From Tupaia tana (taxonomy: Eukaryota > Chordata > Mammalia > Scandentia > Tupaiidae), in contig JAKSZU010000012.1 in the NCBI GenBank assembly GCA_026018925.1, positions 32,544,055 through 32,608,054 on the forward strand: DNA of 64,000 nt, in the 5' to 3' direction. This document shows positions 12,960 to 23,299 of the stretch, piece after piece; within the stretch, counting starts at the first letter, position 1; every line of letters starts with the position of its first letter. Under the pieces are notes generated by a model, which made no database searches, was not told where the DNA came from, and saw nothing but the letters and a program-made list of their open reading frames with translations. A program made the position numbers and the translations under genes.

Positions 12960-13593
12960 GGGACCAGCAGATGGCGTAATGGTTACATTGTTGGACTCCC
13001 ATGTGTTGGAGTTTTTTTCTCCAGGACTTGGAAGACCATTCCCTGAAAGAAAAAGTCTGGACAGTTGTTGGGAGCACCTGACAAAGTTTATTTGTGTCGG
13101 CAATTCTTTTATACAGTTTCACTTCCGGGGTTACATGCGGGCAAGCAAATACTGTGTGTGCAGGGAGCAAAGTGTTCTGTAAAACTTTATTGGGAACATC
13201 TGGAGTTCTGGGACATCTTATGATCATGTCTCAGGGACATCCTGAGTTCTGGGACATGATTATCGCAGCAGGTTCTGGAAAACCAATCTGTGAACTTGGC
13301 CCTTCACCTAGCTCTGGGAGGACCTTCTCCTCCTCAGACCCTCCAGAGGTTGCTGGTAGGCACACCACGTAGTCTACCATAGTTTGAGTCTGAGACCCTG
13401 TGGCTTAAACTCACGCTGGTCACGTGTGTGTACGTGCCCAAAATCCTGAAAGGAGAATAAAGGAGAAGGGATTGCACTGTGAACATCCCCACGGGGCGTG
13501 ATTTCTCACTTTCTTTCTCTCTGTCTCTTTCTGTCTCTCTGGTGAGCACACGCACCCTATAGCAAAAATCTCTTAAAAAAAAAAAAAAAAAAA
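12960..13593 (+). mobile_element. SINE, form A, split by a solo LTR
   Basis: Head at 12960-13003 and remainder at 13365-13593. The SINE target duplication is AAAAGCAGTGTG / AAAAGCAGCGTG (12945-12956 and 13594-13605). The middle (13004-13364) is a retroviral LTR inserted later. Confidence 0.9.
13004..13364 (-). mobile_element. Solo LTR of an endogenous retrovirus
   Basis: A 361-bp insertion inside the SINE with terminal TGT...ACA and a 5-bp target duplication CCATG / CCACG (12999-13003 and 13365-13369; the difference is a CpG transition). On the minus strand it reads as an LTR: TGTGCC at its start, a TATAAAAG box, then AATAAA about 25 bases later as poly(A) signal, and an end in CTCCAACA. There are no internal genes, so it is the product of LTR-LTR recombination. 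The class (ERV1, 2 or 3) is undetermined; a 5-bp duplication is only weakly informative. Its host SINE gives a maximum age. Confidence 0.85.
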
Positions 13594-13828
13594 AAAAGCA
13601 GCGTGAAACTAAAATACCATGTTAAGAATGGAGGAAGTGATCAGAGTTAAAGTATGCTAAAGTCCTATTTGTTTACAAGAAAACTAGAGATACTAACTTA
13701 ATAGTGTAAAATGTTTATTAATCTAAGAGTAAGACGAGAAAATAAAAGAAACAGGAATATAGAAAAACCTTTATGAAGGCCAAAAATAAACAAATAAAAA
13801 TCATAGCAAATACAAAATAAAGTGCTAG

Positions 13829-14116
13829 GGAACCAGCAGTTAGTGTAATGGCTATGTCGCTGGACTCCCACGTAGTCGACCGCGGTTCGTGTCCCAGACC
13901 CGGTGGCTTAAAACTCACGCCGAGCGCGTGTGCGTGCGTGCCCAAGATCCCGAGAGGAGAATGGAGGAGAAGGGATTGCGGCGTGACCATCCCCCCTGGG
14001 GGGTGATTTCTCGCTTTCTGTCTCTATGTCTCTCTCTGTCTGTCTGGCGAGCGCACACGCCCTATAGCGAAAAACCTCTCCAAAAAATAAATAAATAAAT
14101 AAATAAATAAAAATAA
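13829..14116 (+). mobile_element. SINE, form A, young
   Basis: CpG-rich copy with intact A and B box positions. An exact 15-bp target duplication AAAATAAAGTGCTAG lies at 13814-13828 and 14117-14131. The tail is (AAAT)n. Confidence 0.95.
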
Positions 14117-14192
14117 AAAATAAAGTGCTAGAAATATTTCTAAATACATTAGTGATTGCAATAAATGTAAATTATCAAAACTTTCCAGTTAA

Positions 14193-14445
14193 GAGCCAAC
14201 CCTGTAGTCTAGTGGTTAAGGGAACTGGCTCCCCCATGGCCAACTGCAAATTGAAATCCCAGCTCTAGCCGTTTGAAAACCATGCTGGGCACATGTGTGT
14301 GCATGCCCAAAATTCCAAAAGGAGGGAGAGGAGGAGGAGAAGTGACTGCAGCATTGTGACCATTCCCCAATTGGGGGCGGGGTGCTTTCTTGCTCTCTCT
14401 TTCTCTCTGGTGAGCCCATGTGTCTATCAGCAAATTAAAAAACAA
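14193..14445 (+). mobile_element. Older SINE related to form A
   Basis: Head AGCCAACCCTGTAGTCTAGT, body GCATGCCCAAAATTCC and end GTGTCTATCAGCAAATTAAA. It is more diverged than the form A copies around it. Confidence 0.7.
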
Positions 14446-14528
14446 AAAGAGGGTCATCATATAAAAATAGAAAAAATAATCCCCATGATCGGTGATTATA
14501 AATGGTTTGCATCTAACAATATATCATA

Positions 14529-14606
14529 TTAGGTCATCGGGAAAGTCATGACATCTTTTTCTGTTTTTCTATGCAAAAATGTGTCATGACTTTCCCGATG
14601 ACTGAA
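14529..14606. mobile_element. MITE, 78-bp palindromic (mariner style)
   Basis: TTAGGTCATCGGGAAAGTCA opens the element and its near-exact reverse complement closes it (...TTTCCCGATGACTGAA). TA dinucleotides flank both ends (14527-14528 and 14607-14608). The size and layout match the mariner-derived MADE1 type, but the terminal sequence differs from MADE1 as I know it. It is inserted in the L1 relic. A related copy is at 12799-12872. Confidence 0.8.
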
Positions 14607-14919
14607 TAACTCCAAAATACATATAAAGTAAAACTCTGTAGGATTTTAAGAGGAAGTGCACAAATCCATCATCATCATATACAGATTTTTTAGAATATAT
14701 CTAAGTAACTGATAAATTAAACATATAAAGAGTTATTACGGATGTAGGAGATTTAAACAATGAAATAGCTTGAGCTAATGGACTCTGCATCCAACAAATA
14801 GAGAATGCATATTATTTTCAAACAATATATTAGGCCACAGAACTGATATAAACAAGAACCAAGGACTGTTATGAATCATATTTATGGCAATGTTACAATG
14901 ATTTTTTAAAAAGAGTTAA

Positions 14920-15070
14920 CTTTTTATTTACTAATATCATTCTTCAATTTGACCAGAGAGAGACACAGAGAGAGAGAGAGAGAGAGCAAGCTACCACATC
15001 TGGGACTCAAACCACGGTCACTCATGTGGTCGTCTAGCATCTCAACCACCATGCTACCTACCCGCCCTGG
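14920..15070 (-). mobile_element. SINE, form B
   Basis: Reverse orientation: T-rich tail, CAATTTGACCAGAGAGAGAC, a GA run, then GGGACTCAAACCACGGTC (B box region) and the head complement at 15060-15070. Confidence 0.75.
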
Positions 15071-15478
15071 CACAATGATATCATAAATCAATAACAAAAG
15101 ATCACCACAAACCTACATATACTTAGGAATTAAACAAAGTAAAAACACTTTCATACTCTCAGTTAAATTTTTGGGTTTAAAACATTAAAATGGATATTAG
15201 AAAATATTTAGCATGGAAATAAATGAGAACACAGATATCAAAGCTTGTGGGATACAGTTAAATACAATTAATAGGAAAAATTATGTCCTAGATATAAACT
15301 TGAGAAAAAAAGATTAAAAATACTCTGGTGATTGAACTTGAAAAGTTACTAACAGTACAGAGCAAACTCAAAGAAAAGAAAAAGAGAAAAATTTTTAAAA
15401 AAGCAAGGGGATTCTAAAACAACAGTCATTGGAGACTGACATGAAATTCAGGGGAAGACTGGTACAGCATTAAAATGT

Positions 15479-15686
15479 GATGCTGGGAGGCTGCCCACGT
15501 GAGGAGGTTTCCGTGTCTGTGTCTGAGACCCGCCCGAGTACACTGGGCACATGTGTGCCCATGACCCAGGGCTGACTGAGGCTGGGGATGGATTGTGGCA
15601 TTAGGACTCTGTTGGAGACTCTGTCTCTCTCTCCCCCTAACTCTTTTACTCATAGAAGAAACAGATGATAAGCTTAAAAAAAAATT
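15479..15686 (+). mobile_element. Old SINE subfamily (third form)
   Basis: Diverged copy lacking a clear head. It contains GGGCACATGTGTGCCCATGA, GAGGCTGGGGATGGATTGTG and a tail GATAAGCTTAAAAAAAA. It resembles the element at 26580-26800, which shares the AAGCTTAAAAA end. Confidence 0.6.
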
Positions 15687-15960
15687 GGGACCAGTGCCAT
15701 GGCTCTGTAGTAATATGTTTCTCAAGAGAAGCCAGATCCCATATGGCAACACCAGTTCAAATCCTCAACCTGGTCAGCCTGAGACATGCCAGGCATGCAT
15801 TTATATCTCCAGGGTCCAATGGGCTAAGGTCTGGAGGAAGGGGATCATAGCATGATAAGAACCATTAGACGATATTTCTCTCTCTCTCTCTCTTTTTGTC
15901 ATGTGCACATGAGTGCACTCTATCATGAATAAAGAAAAGAATAACTCAAAAAAAAATCAA
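15687..15960 (+). mobile_element. Old SINE, directly following another
   Basis: Head GGGACCAGTGCCATGGCTCT, B-box region CAGTTCAAATCC, CT run at 15876-15892, end near GAGTGCACTCTATCATGAAT and an A-rich tail. It is contiguous with the preceding old SINE. Confidence 0.6.
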
Positions 15961-16184
15961 AAGTTTTCTTTTTGAAATAGACAAATCTTTAGCAAGTGCA
16001 TCCAGACACAAGAGAGAGAATTCTCCCCACAGAATCACACATCAACAATTTTAGGATTGTACAGAGGGAAGAAGGTAAATATAGCAAAGGTTTAGGGAAT
16101 CACTGGCAAATTCTGTAGCTTCCTTATCTCTGGCTTTGCTTTCTGCCGTTTCAGTCACCCGTGGTGCAGCACAATAAGGTATTC

Positions 16185-16185
<1 letters not shown>

Positions 16186-16237
<52 letters not shown>
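16186..16237. repeat. (GA)n microsatellite
   Basis: About 52 bases of GA dinucleotide with one AAAG interruption near its start. Confidence 0.95.
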
Positions 16238-16240
<3 letters not shown>

Positions 16241-16369
16241 CACTCATGTAACTTTTATCACAGCGTATTGTTATAATTGTTCCCTTTTACTCTTGGTTGT
16301 TGTTCATCCCTTACTATGCCTAAATATAAATGACACTGTCTTATAGGCATGCTTGCACAGGAGAAAACA

Positions 16370-16862
16370 GAGTTTTGTTCAAGTACGTGTGCTTGGTAGC
16401 CAGCCTCCAAGAAGCGGCAATGTCCCTGACTTCTTGACATCCACAGCCTGTCATGTCCTCTCCCTCACTGACTAGAGCTGACCCATGGAGCCAGTAAGAT
16501 AATACAAAACTTATGTGTGGCTTTCAGAGCTAGGTCAGGAAAGGCACCGTGGGTTCTACTTTCTCTTAGATCACTCACTCCAGGGAAACCAGCCATCATA
16601 CCTGAGGACACCCCGCAGTCCCATGAAGGACTCCATCCACTTCGCAAGGAACAAAGGCCTCCACTCAGCTGTGAGAGTGCACCACGTCAGAAGTGGACCT
16701 TCAGCCCCACTCCAACCTGCAGATGAACACTCCTGACTGGCATTGGACACAGCCTCGTCAGAGCCTAAACAGAAGCACCCAGTTAAGTCGTTCCTGAATT
16801 CCTGACCCATGGAAATTCTGTGACATAATAAATGTTTATTGTTATTTAAAGTACTAAGTTTT
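16370..16862 (+). mobile_element. MLT1-type MaLR LTR
   Basis: Ancient LTR recognised from GAGCTAGGTCAGGAAAGGCA, then CTGAATTCCTGACCCATGGA and the ending GACATAATAAATGTTTATTG...TACTAAG. It contains an AATAAA signal near the 3' end. The family call is from memory of the MLT1 3' end. It is non-coding. Confidence 0.75.
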
Positions 16863-16928
16863 TTCTTTTTTACTTTAAGCACTTACTTTTGTTTTTTAAT
16901 AGATTTTATTTAGTTAGTTTTTGAGAGT

Positions 16929-17200
16929 TTTTTTTTTGTTTTTTTTTTTTGTTTTTTTTTTTTTGCTGTAGGGTGTGTGCGTTTACTGTAGAGACAGAGA
17001 GAGACAGAAACCAAGAAATCACCTTCCCACCCCCCATTATGGCCATGCCACAATCTGTCCTCCTCTATTCTCCTCTTAGGATTTTGGGCACTTACAACAC
17101 ATGCCCAGCATGAGTTTTAAGCTGCTGTGTTCGGGACTAGAACCGCAATTGAATACATGGGAGTCCAGCAACATAACCATTACACCATCTGCTGGTCCCA
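16929..17200 (-). mobile_element. SINE, form A
   Basis: Reverse copy: T-rich tail, GCTGTAGGGTGTGTGCG, body, and the head complement ending ACACCATCTGCTGGTCCC. Confidence 0.85.
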
Positions 17201-17596
17201 GATTTAATTTTTTTTAGAATAATTTTAGATTACAGCAAAACTGAAAAGAAAGTAGAGAGTTCCCATATACCGTCTGCCCCTATCCATGCATGGTTCCCGT
17301 GCTAGCACATCCGGTACCAAAGTGGTGTATTGTTTATAATCGATGAGCCTACGCTGACACATCATTATCACAAACTCCACAGTTTACATTGCTCTTAATG
17401 TTGTGTGTTCCATGGGTTTTGACAAATGTGTAATGACATGTATCCACCGTTATAGTATCATACAGCTGCAAGTCCTCTGTGCTCACCCCTCCTTAACTCG
17501 GGAAAACCACTGGTTATTTTACTGTCTCCATAGTTATGCCTTTTCCAGAATGTCATACAGGTAGAACCACACAGTATGCAGTCCATAGCCTTTTCT

Positions 17597-17877
17597 TTTT
17601 TTTCTTTTTCTTTTTTTTTTTTTGGAGAGGTTTTCGCTATAAGGCGCGTGCGCTTGCCAGACAGACAGAGAGAGACAGAGAGATAGAAAGCGAGAAATCA
17701 CCCCCCCAGGGAGGATGGTCACGCCACAATCCCTTCTCCTCCATTCTCCTCTCGGGATCTTGGGCACGCACGCACACGCGCCCAGCGTAAGTTTTAAGCC
17801 TCCGGGTCCGGGACGCGAATAGCGGTTGACTACATGGGAGTCCAGCGACATAGCCATTACACTAACTGCTGGTTCCC
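17597..17877 (-). mobile_element. SINE, form A, young
   Basis: Reverse copy with high CpG (CGCACGCACACGCGCCC). The target duplication TAGCCTTTTCT lies on both sides (from about 17586 and 17881). It is inserted in the L1M relic. Confidence 0.92.
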
Positions 17878-18581
17878 CTGTAGCCTTTTCTGACCACCTT
17901 CTTTCACTTAGTAATTTACATTTAGGGTTCCTCTACATCTTTTCATGGTTTTATAGCTCGTTTCTTATTAGTTCTGAACAATAATCCACAGTCTGAATGA
18001 ATGTACCATGGTTACATGGTTATCTCGATCGCTTCCAAGTTTGGGTAATTATGGATAAAGCTGCTGAAAACATCCATGTGCAGATTTTTGCATGGGCTTC
18101 AGTTTTCAGTTTTTTGGGTAAATACAGAGAAGAGCATTATTTCTAGTTCATGTGATGAGCATGTTTGGTTTTGTAAGAAACCACCGAACTGTCTTAGGTG
18201 GTGGCTATACCATTTTGCATGGCCACCAGCAATGAACCAGAATTTCCATTGCTCCACATTATTTGGTGTTGTCAGTGTCTGGGGTTTTTGCAATTCTATT
18301 AGGAATGTAGAGGTATCTCATTTTAATTTGCAAGTCTTTAGTGACTACACTGTGGAGCATCTTTTCGCATGCTTATTTACCCTCAGTACACCTCCTTTGG
18401 TGAGGTGTGTCTGTTAAGATTCTTTTGTCCATTTTCTAATCAGTTGTTCATTTTCTTGTTGCGTTTTAAGAGTTTTTGTATATTTTGGCTAACAGTCCTG
18501 TATCACGTGTCTTTCACAAATATTTTCTCCCAGTCTGTGGCTTGTTTTCTCATTTACCCATATCATCTTGTTTGAAAAGTA

Positions 18582-18835
18582 CATTTTTTTTTATCTGAGA
18601 GGGTGTATGTGCATGCAAGAGAGAGAAAGAGAGGGAAAGAGAGTGAGAGAAACAGTCCCAGCATTGTCATGCTGCAATCTTTTTTCCTTCAGAAGTTCTC
18701 CATCCCTTAGGAGTCTGGGCACACAAATGAGTGCTTAGCATATTTTTCAAGCCACCGGGGTTGTAACTCAAACCCTGCTCAGCCACGTGGGATCCAGCTT
18801 CCTCTGTGTAGCACGGCTAACCCTTGCAGTATTTC
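18582..18835 (-). mobile_element. Older SINE, reverse
   Basis: Diverged reverse copy: GAGGGTGTATGTGCATGCAA, AGCCACCGGGGTTGTAACTC and a decayed head. It is inserted in the same L1M relic. Confidence 0.65.
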
Positions 18836-18912
18836 ATTTGTATGATGTTCACCTCATCAGTTCTATCTTTCATGGATCTTGTCTTTGGTCTTGTAACTAA
18901 AAAGTCATTGCT

Positions 18913-19171
18913 GGGACCAGCAGTTAGTGTAATGGCTATGTCACCGGACTCCCATGTAGTCAACCGCGGTTCATGTCCCGGATGCGGTGGCTTAAAAGTC
19001 ATGCTGGGCTAATGTGCGTGCGTGCCCAAGATCCCAAGAGGAGAATAGAGGAGAAGGGATTGCAGCGTGGCCATCGCCCCTAGGGGGTGATTTCTCGCTT
19101 TCTGTCTCTCTGTCTCTCTCTGTCTGGTGAGCGCACGCGTCCTATAGCAAAAACCTCTCAAAAAAAAGAAA
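18913..19171 (+). mobile_element. SINE, form A
   Basis: Full copy with exact 14-bp target duplication AAAAAGTCATTGCT (18899-18912 and 19172-19185), inserted in the L1M relic. Confidence 0.95.
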
Positions 19172-19435
19172 AAAAAGTCATTGCTATACTCAAGGTCATT
19201 GAAATTTTCACTTATATTCACTTCTAGGAGTTTTAAAGTTTTGCATTTTACATTTAGGTCTACAATCCATTTTGAGTTAATTTTTGTAAACTGTAACGGC
19301 AGCATCAAGCTTTGGTTTTCCTTACCTTTTCACTTATTTCCAGAGGGCACATGCACTAGCCAGAGAGAGAGCACGCACACTCACCATAGCGTGGATCATA
19401 CTCCGTTAGGGGATACTTTTTCTTCTCTCTCTTTC

Positions 19436-19895
19436 TCTCTTTTTTTTTTTTTTTTCAATTTATTTATTTGCATTCATTCACTGAACATCATTACAGCATA
19501 CAAAATGAGATTTTCCATCCAAAGTACATTATATATTGTCTCAATCAAGCACATCAACAAACATGTTATTGTCAGCAAATGATCTTCCATTTCTTGTCTT
19601 CTGTATGTTTTGCTTTTTCCCCCCCCCCATCCTTGATTCCCTATCTCCTACCCTCTCCCATCTCCCACTCTCTTCCCACACTGTCTCTGGTATCTATGTT
19701 TACTTTCTATACTGTTTTCTCCTCACATTTTATTGTATTGCCAAAGACCCTAATCAATCCAAATACCCTCATAGCAAACACAGGTGATACACACATTTCC
19801 ATGAACACAAGTCTTACTTTACGCATCCTATAAAGTAGCACCTGGCTGGGGCTACATATCCTACTGCAGTCATTGAATAGATACATATTTTTTTT
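19436..19895 (-). mobile_element. Dispersed repeat, probable lineage-specific L1 3' end (copy 1)
   Basis: Starts on this strand with a T run (poly(A) tail of a minus-strand element). It shares about 450 bases of diverged but collinear similarity with 42088-42606, e.g. CACAGCATACAAAATG-type and TCACATTTTATTG-type phrases. It includes a pyrimidine-rich CCCATCTCCC zone, which would be a G-rich polypurine tract in the 3' UTR of an L1. There is no coding frame. Confidence 0.6.
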
Positions 19896-19984
19896 CTGAA
19901 ACTTTTTTCTTTTTGTAACTCAATTCTCTTTCTCTCTTTGATGAGTGCATGTGCCCTCTAGTAATTAAAATAATAATATCATTG

Positions 19985-20141
19985 GGGGGTCTGGCAGGTA
20001 GAGTAGTGATTAAAGACTCTGGACTCCCACATGGTCAACCACAGTTCAAGTCCCGGACCTGGTGGCTTGCTTTATCACATTCCTTCTTTCTCTCTCTCTC
20101 TCACTCTGTCCCTCTCTGGTCAAATTTAAAAAAATAAACAA

Positions 20142-20143
<2 letters not shown>
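19985..20143 (+). mobile_element. SINE, form B
   Basis: GGGTCTGGCAGGTAGAGTAG head, GGTGGCTTGC, CT-rich body, CTCTCTGGTCAAATTTAAAA end. The 50 bases before it (19925-19980) look like the truncated 3' end of a form A copy. Confidence 0.8.
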
Positions 20144-20174
<31 letters not shown>

Positions 20175-20242
20175 ATATAATAAATAATAATATAATAAAC
20201 AAATATATATATACACACACACATATATATATGTGTATATAT
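20140..20242. repeat. (TA)n-rich microsatellite
   Basis: Alternating TA with TG and CA interruptions between a form B tail and a reverse form A tail. It probably grew from the two facing A/T-rich tails. Confidence 0.9.
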
Positions 20243-20491
20243 ATTTTTTTTTTTGAGAGGTTTTTGCTATAGGGCACGTGCGCTCGCCAGACAGAGAGAC
20301 AGAAAGCGAGAAATCACCCCCCAGGAGGGATGGCCACGCCGCAATCCCTTCTCCTCCATTCTCCTCTCAGGATCTTGGGCACGCATGCACACGCGCCCGG
20401 CGTCAGTTTTAAGCCACCGGGTCCGGGATGCGAACTGTGGTCGACTACGTGGGAGTCCAGCGACATAGCCATTACGCTAACTGCTGGTCCC
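20243..20491 (-). mobile_element. SINE, form A, young
   Basis: Reverse copy with T-rich tail, GCTATAGGGCACGTGCGCTC and CpG-rich body; the head complement ends AACTGCTGGTCCC. Confidence 0.9.
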
Positions 20492-20529
20492 TAAATAAAT
20501 ATTTTTTTAAAATAAAAAATAATATTATT

Positions 20530-20815
20530 GGGGTCAGCAGATGGTGTAATGGTCAAGGAACTGGACTCTCACATGGCTGAGCACGTTCCAAGTCCCAGAC
20601 CTGGTGGCTTGAAACTCGTGCATGTATGTGCATACCCAAAGTCCTGAGATGGGAATGGAGAAGAGACTGTGGCATGGCCATCTCTCTGGGATGGGGGGGT
20701 GGGGGAAAGGTGATTTCTTACTTTCCCTTTCTCTGTCTCTCTATCTCTCTGTCTCTTTCTCTCTCAGGTGAGCACACATGCCCTATGACAAAAACCTAAA
20801 AATAATAATAATAAT
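20530..20815 (+). mobile_element. Older SINE, form A-like
   Basis: GGGGTCAGCAGATGGTGTAA head, TATGTGCATACCCAAAGTCC body and CCCTATGACAAAAACC end with an AAT-repeat tail. Confidence 0.75.
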
Positions 20816-20819
20816 GATA

Positions 20820-21500
20820 TTATTACAGAATCACAAGTTACAAGAACAACACAGACAGGTCCCTTGTACCCACCATCTAAAGTTTTCCAGTGGTAGTATC
20901 TTAATTATAGCACATTGTCAAAACAAGGAAATTGACATTAGCACCACAGGAATGACAGAACTACAGACCTTAATCAGATATCGTCAGCTTTCTCATTAAC
21001 TCATCATTTTGGTATGCCTTTGTGTATAGTTCTAGGACATTTTATCCCCTCTATGGAGTCATAGAACCATCACAATAATGTCACAGAGTTGTTCCATCAC
21101 CACAAAGGGGGTCCTTCTTGCTATGTCATGATCATATCCTCCCCTGCTTAACATGGTTTCCCTGGTAACCAATGATCTGTTTCCCGTCTCTAAAATCCTG
21201 ATGTTTGTACCGGAAAATGGAGCGGCGATAAAATACAGTACTGTCTGAGACAATCCCACAGGGGAATTTTTCTGGTTCAAGTCTGGAGACTACCCACAGG
21301 GTAGACATCGGTGTTGGGCATCTGTTGTGGGTTCTCTCTCTTGCAAAAATCAATAAAAATTAAAATGTAAAAAACCCACCCCTCTAGAATTCTGAAAAGA
21401 TTATACAGATGGAATCATATGTGGTATGTCTTTTGAGGCTGGCTTTTCACTCAGCATAATGCCTTACGAGCCATCCAAGAAGTGAATCCAGGTGATAAAA
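20820..21500 (-). mobile_element. L1M 3' UTR fragment
   Basis: Plus-strand text such as 'GTTCCATCACCACAAAGG', 'GGTAACCAATGATCTGTTTC' and 'TTTTCACTCAGCATAATGCC' is the complement of an L1M 3' UTR. It is non-coding and diverged. Confidence 0.65.
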
Positions 21501-21549
21501 AGGAAACAGGAGAGAAATTCATGTATCACAGTAGAAAAAAAAACCGAAT

Positions 21550-21690
21550 TTTAGAATCAGAATGACTGTGTTTTGAATCCAGCCTTGTTTCTTACCAGCT
21601 GGGCAACTTTAGAGAAATGAGTTACCTTCTCTGAGCCTCAGTGTTTTCCTCTGAAAAATCGAGATTATAGTACTAAGCAGGTGGGGTAGG
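21550..21690 (+). repeat. MIR element
   Basis: MIR core: 'CTTACCAGCTGGGCAACTTT', then 'TTCTCTGAGCCTCAGTGTTT'. Confidence 0.75.
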
Positions 21691-21719
21691 TCCTGGTTGA
21701 TGAATGGCAGGTGTTTGGA

Positions 21720-21805
21720 TGGTGGTGCTGAGAATGGTGGAGGTGATAGTCGTAGTGATACTGCTGCTGGTGATGGTGATGGTGGTGATGGCGATGACAA
21801 CAAGC
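21720..21805. repeat. Degenerate GGTGAT-type triplet repeat
   Basis: GGT/GAT/GCT triplets in mixed order (TGCTGGTGATGGTGATGG), ending just before a SINE. Confidence 0.8.
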
Positions 21806-21836
21806 ATGAACATGGTGCCTGGAAGCTGCTTTAGGG

Positions 21837-22101
21837 GGACCAGCAGTTGGCGTAATGGCTATGTCGCTGGACTCCCATGTAGTCGACCATGGTTCAAGTC
21901 CTGGATCCGGTGGCTTAAACTCACGCCAGGCACATGTGCGTGCATGCCCAAGATCCCGAGAAGAGAATGGAGGAGAAGGGATTGTGGCGTGGCCATTCCC
22001 CCTGGGGGGTGATTTCTCACTTTCTGTCTCTCTGTCTCTCTGGTGAGTGCACTCACCCTGTAGCAAAAATCTCTCCAAAATAAAAATTAAAAAAAAAAAA
22101 A
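21837..22101 (+). mobile_element. SINE, form A
   Basis: Full copy; exact target duplication AAGCTGCTTTAGGG at 21823-21836 and 22102-22115. Confidence 0.95.
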
Positions 22102-22115
22102 AAGCTGCTTTAGGG

Positions 22116-22870
22116 ATGGATCTCTGCTTGTTGAGCAATATTCAACTGGAATTTCTTGAGGTACTGTCCCTAGATGTGAGAACACCACATGAAGTTTTGG
22201 TGGACAGGAGAAAGGTGGATCAAGTTTGTGCTACCATCTTGTGCAGGATAACTGCAGTGTGGATGGGCACTGGACACCAGCCATCCGTTTTCTGCAAGGG
22301 AAATGCATTAGCTGCAATCCATTATGCTGGTTTGCTGACTCGGAATCTTTCATGATGAGTGCTGAAATTAAGCAATTACATTTTTTTTTTCTATTTTAAA
22401 AGATATGCCTTCCCGCTGGGCTTAAATAGTAGGGTCAAGTGCAATGGTCAAGGGAAGTAGTTTTTAGTTAGAATCAATTAGCTCTGGATGCATATGGGGA
22501 ACTGTGGCTTGGAGCCTGGCCAAGAGGTTCCGCATCGTGGCTTTTGCACCTCCGCAGAGTGGAGGGGCACTAGAGAAGCTGGGGATGGGAAGGGAGAGCG
22601 GGAAAAGATAAACACTTGTGTCGGGCGGCCAAGAGTAATCAGATCCTCTGCCTAAACCACCCAGCACTGTGCCCTGTTCATCAGCTGAGAGGGAAACAAA
22701 CACCCAGCTCTTTCTCACATAGACTTGGTCTCCCTGGGTGCCCTGGTGGCAAGGATCACTGAAACAGTGAAGGAAGCTGGGACGGGATTGGCCCAACTTG
22801 GTGACTGATAACTGAGTGGGCCAAACATGGCTGCGGGGTGGAAAAGGCTCCACAGCAAGCCCCGACACTA
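22116..22870. other. Intergenic, no recognisable feature
   Basis: No gene or confident repeat identified in this stretch. Confidence 0.45.
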
Positions 22871-23030
22871 CTGCCAAGCATCATGTTAGTGCTTTCCGAT
22901 TTGATCCTTCTACTCACCCATGAATTGGGGTTATGTATCTCGTTTTGCAGATGAGGAAGTCAGAGCTCAGACAGTGGAAGTGGCTTGCCCCAAATCATGC
23001 AATTCCTGGCCGAGCCAGCATAGGAATACA
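22870..23030 (-). repeat. MIR element
   Basis: Reverse MIR: 'GCAGATGAGGAAGTCAGAG', preceded by 'TGCCAAGCATCATGTTAG'. Confidence 0.65.
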
Positions 23031-23054
23031 GACTTTTCCTTTTCAAAAATTGTT

Positions 23055-23297
23055 TTCTTTTTAAAAATGTTCTATAGGGTGTATGCACTCACCAAAAAGA
23101 GACAGGGATGAGGGGACAAAGCACCCCCCCCAGGGGGTGACCACACTACAATCCCTTCTCCTCCATTCTCCTCTCTGGATTCTGGGCACACACAAATATA
23201 TGCCCAGTATGTTTTTCAAGCTACAGGGTCAGGATTTAAACTACACAGTTAGCCATGTGGAATCTAGCCATCTTCACCACCATGTCACTGGCTGGGC
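23055..23297 (-). mobile_element. Older SINE, form A-like
   Basis: Reverse copy: TCTATAGGGTGTATGCACTC, CTTCTCCTCCATTCTCCTC and a decayed head. Confidence 0.8.
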
Positions 23298-23299
23298 CT

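Larger units (their letters stand above)
13610..16080 (+). mobile_element. Old L1 ORF2 fragment, multiply interrupted
   Basis: Degenerate sense-strand L1 ORF2. The endonuclease region is recognisable at about 14700-14900 ('TATTAGGCCACAGAACTG'), the next part at 15080-15400 ('GGAATTAAACAAAGTAAA', 'CTTGTGGGATACAGTTAA'), and a last piece at about 15960-16050. Four SINEs, one MITE and two older SINE-like elements are embedded. It cannot encode protein. Confidence 0.65.
17216..19335 (-). mobile_element. L1M 3' part (ORF2 end and 3' UTR), interrupted
   Basis: On the minus strand this is the C-terminal ORF2 region followed by the 3' UTR of an L1M element. Plus-strand phrases include 'ACTTAGTAATTTACATTTAG', 'TCTCCCAGTCTGTGGCTTG' and 'CCATTTTGAGTTAATTTTTG'. 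Three SINEs (17597-17877, 18582-18835, 18913-19171) are inserted. It is heavily diverged and non-coding. Confidence 0.75.

Noticed and set aside
12850-13227. Minus-strand 125-codon open frame over the LTR
   Set aside because: It spans LTR, SINE and flank and has no retroviral protein motif; chance frame.
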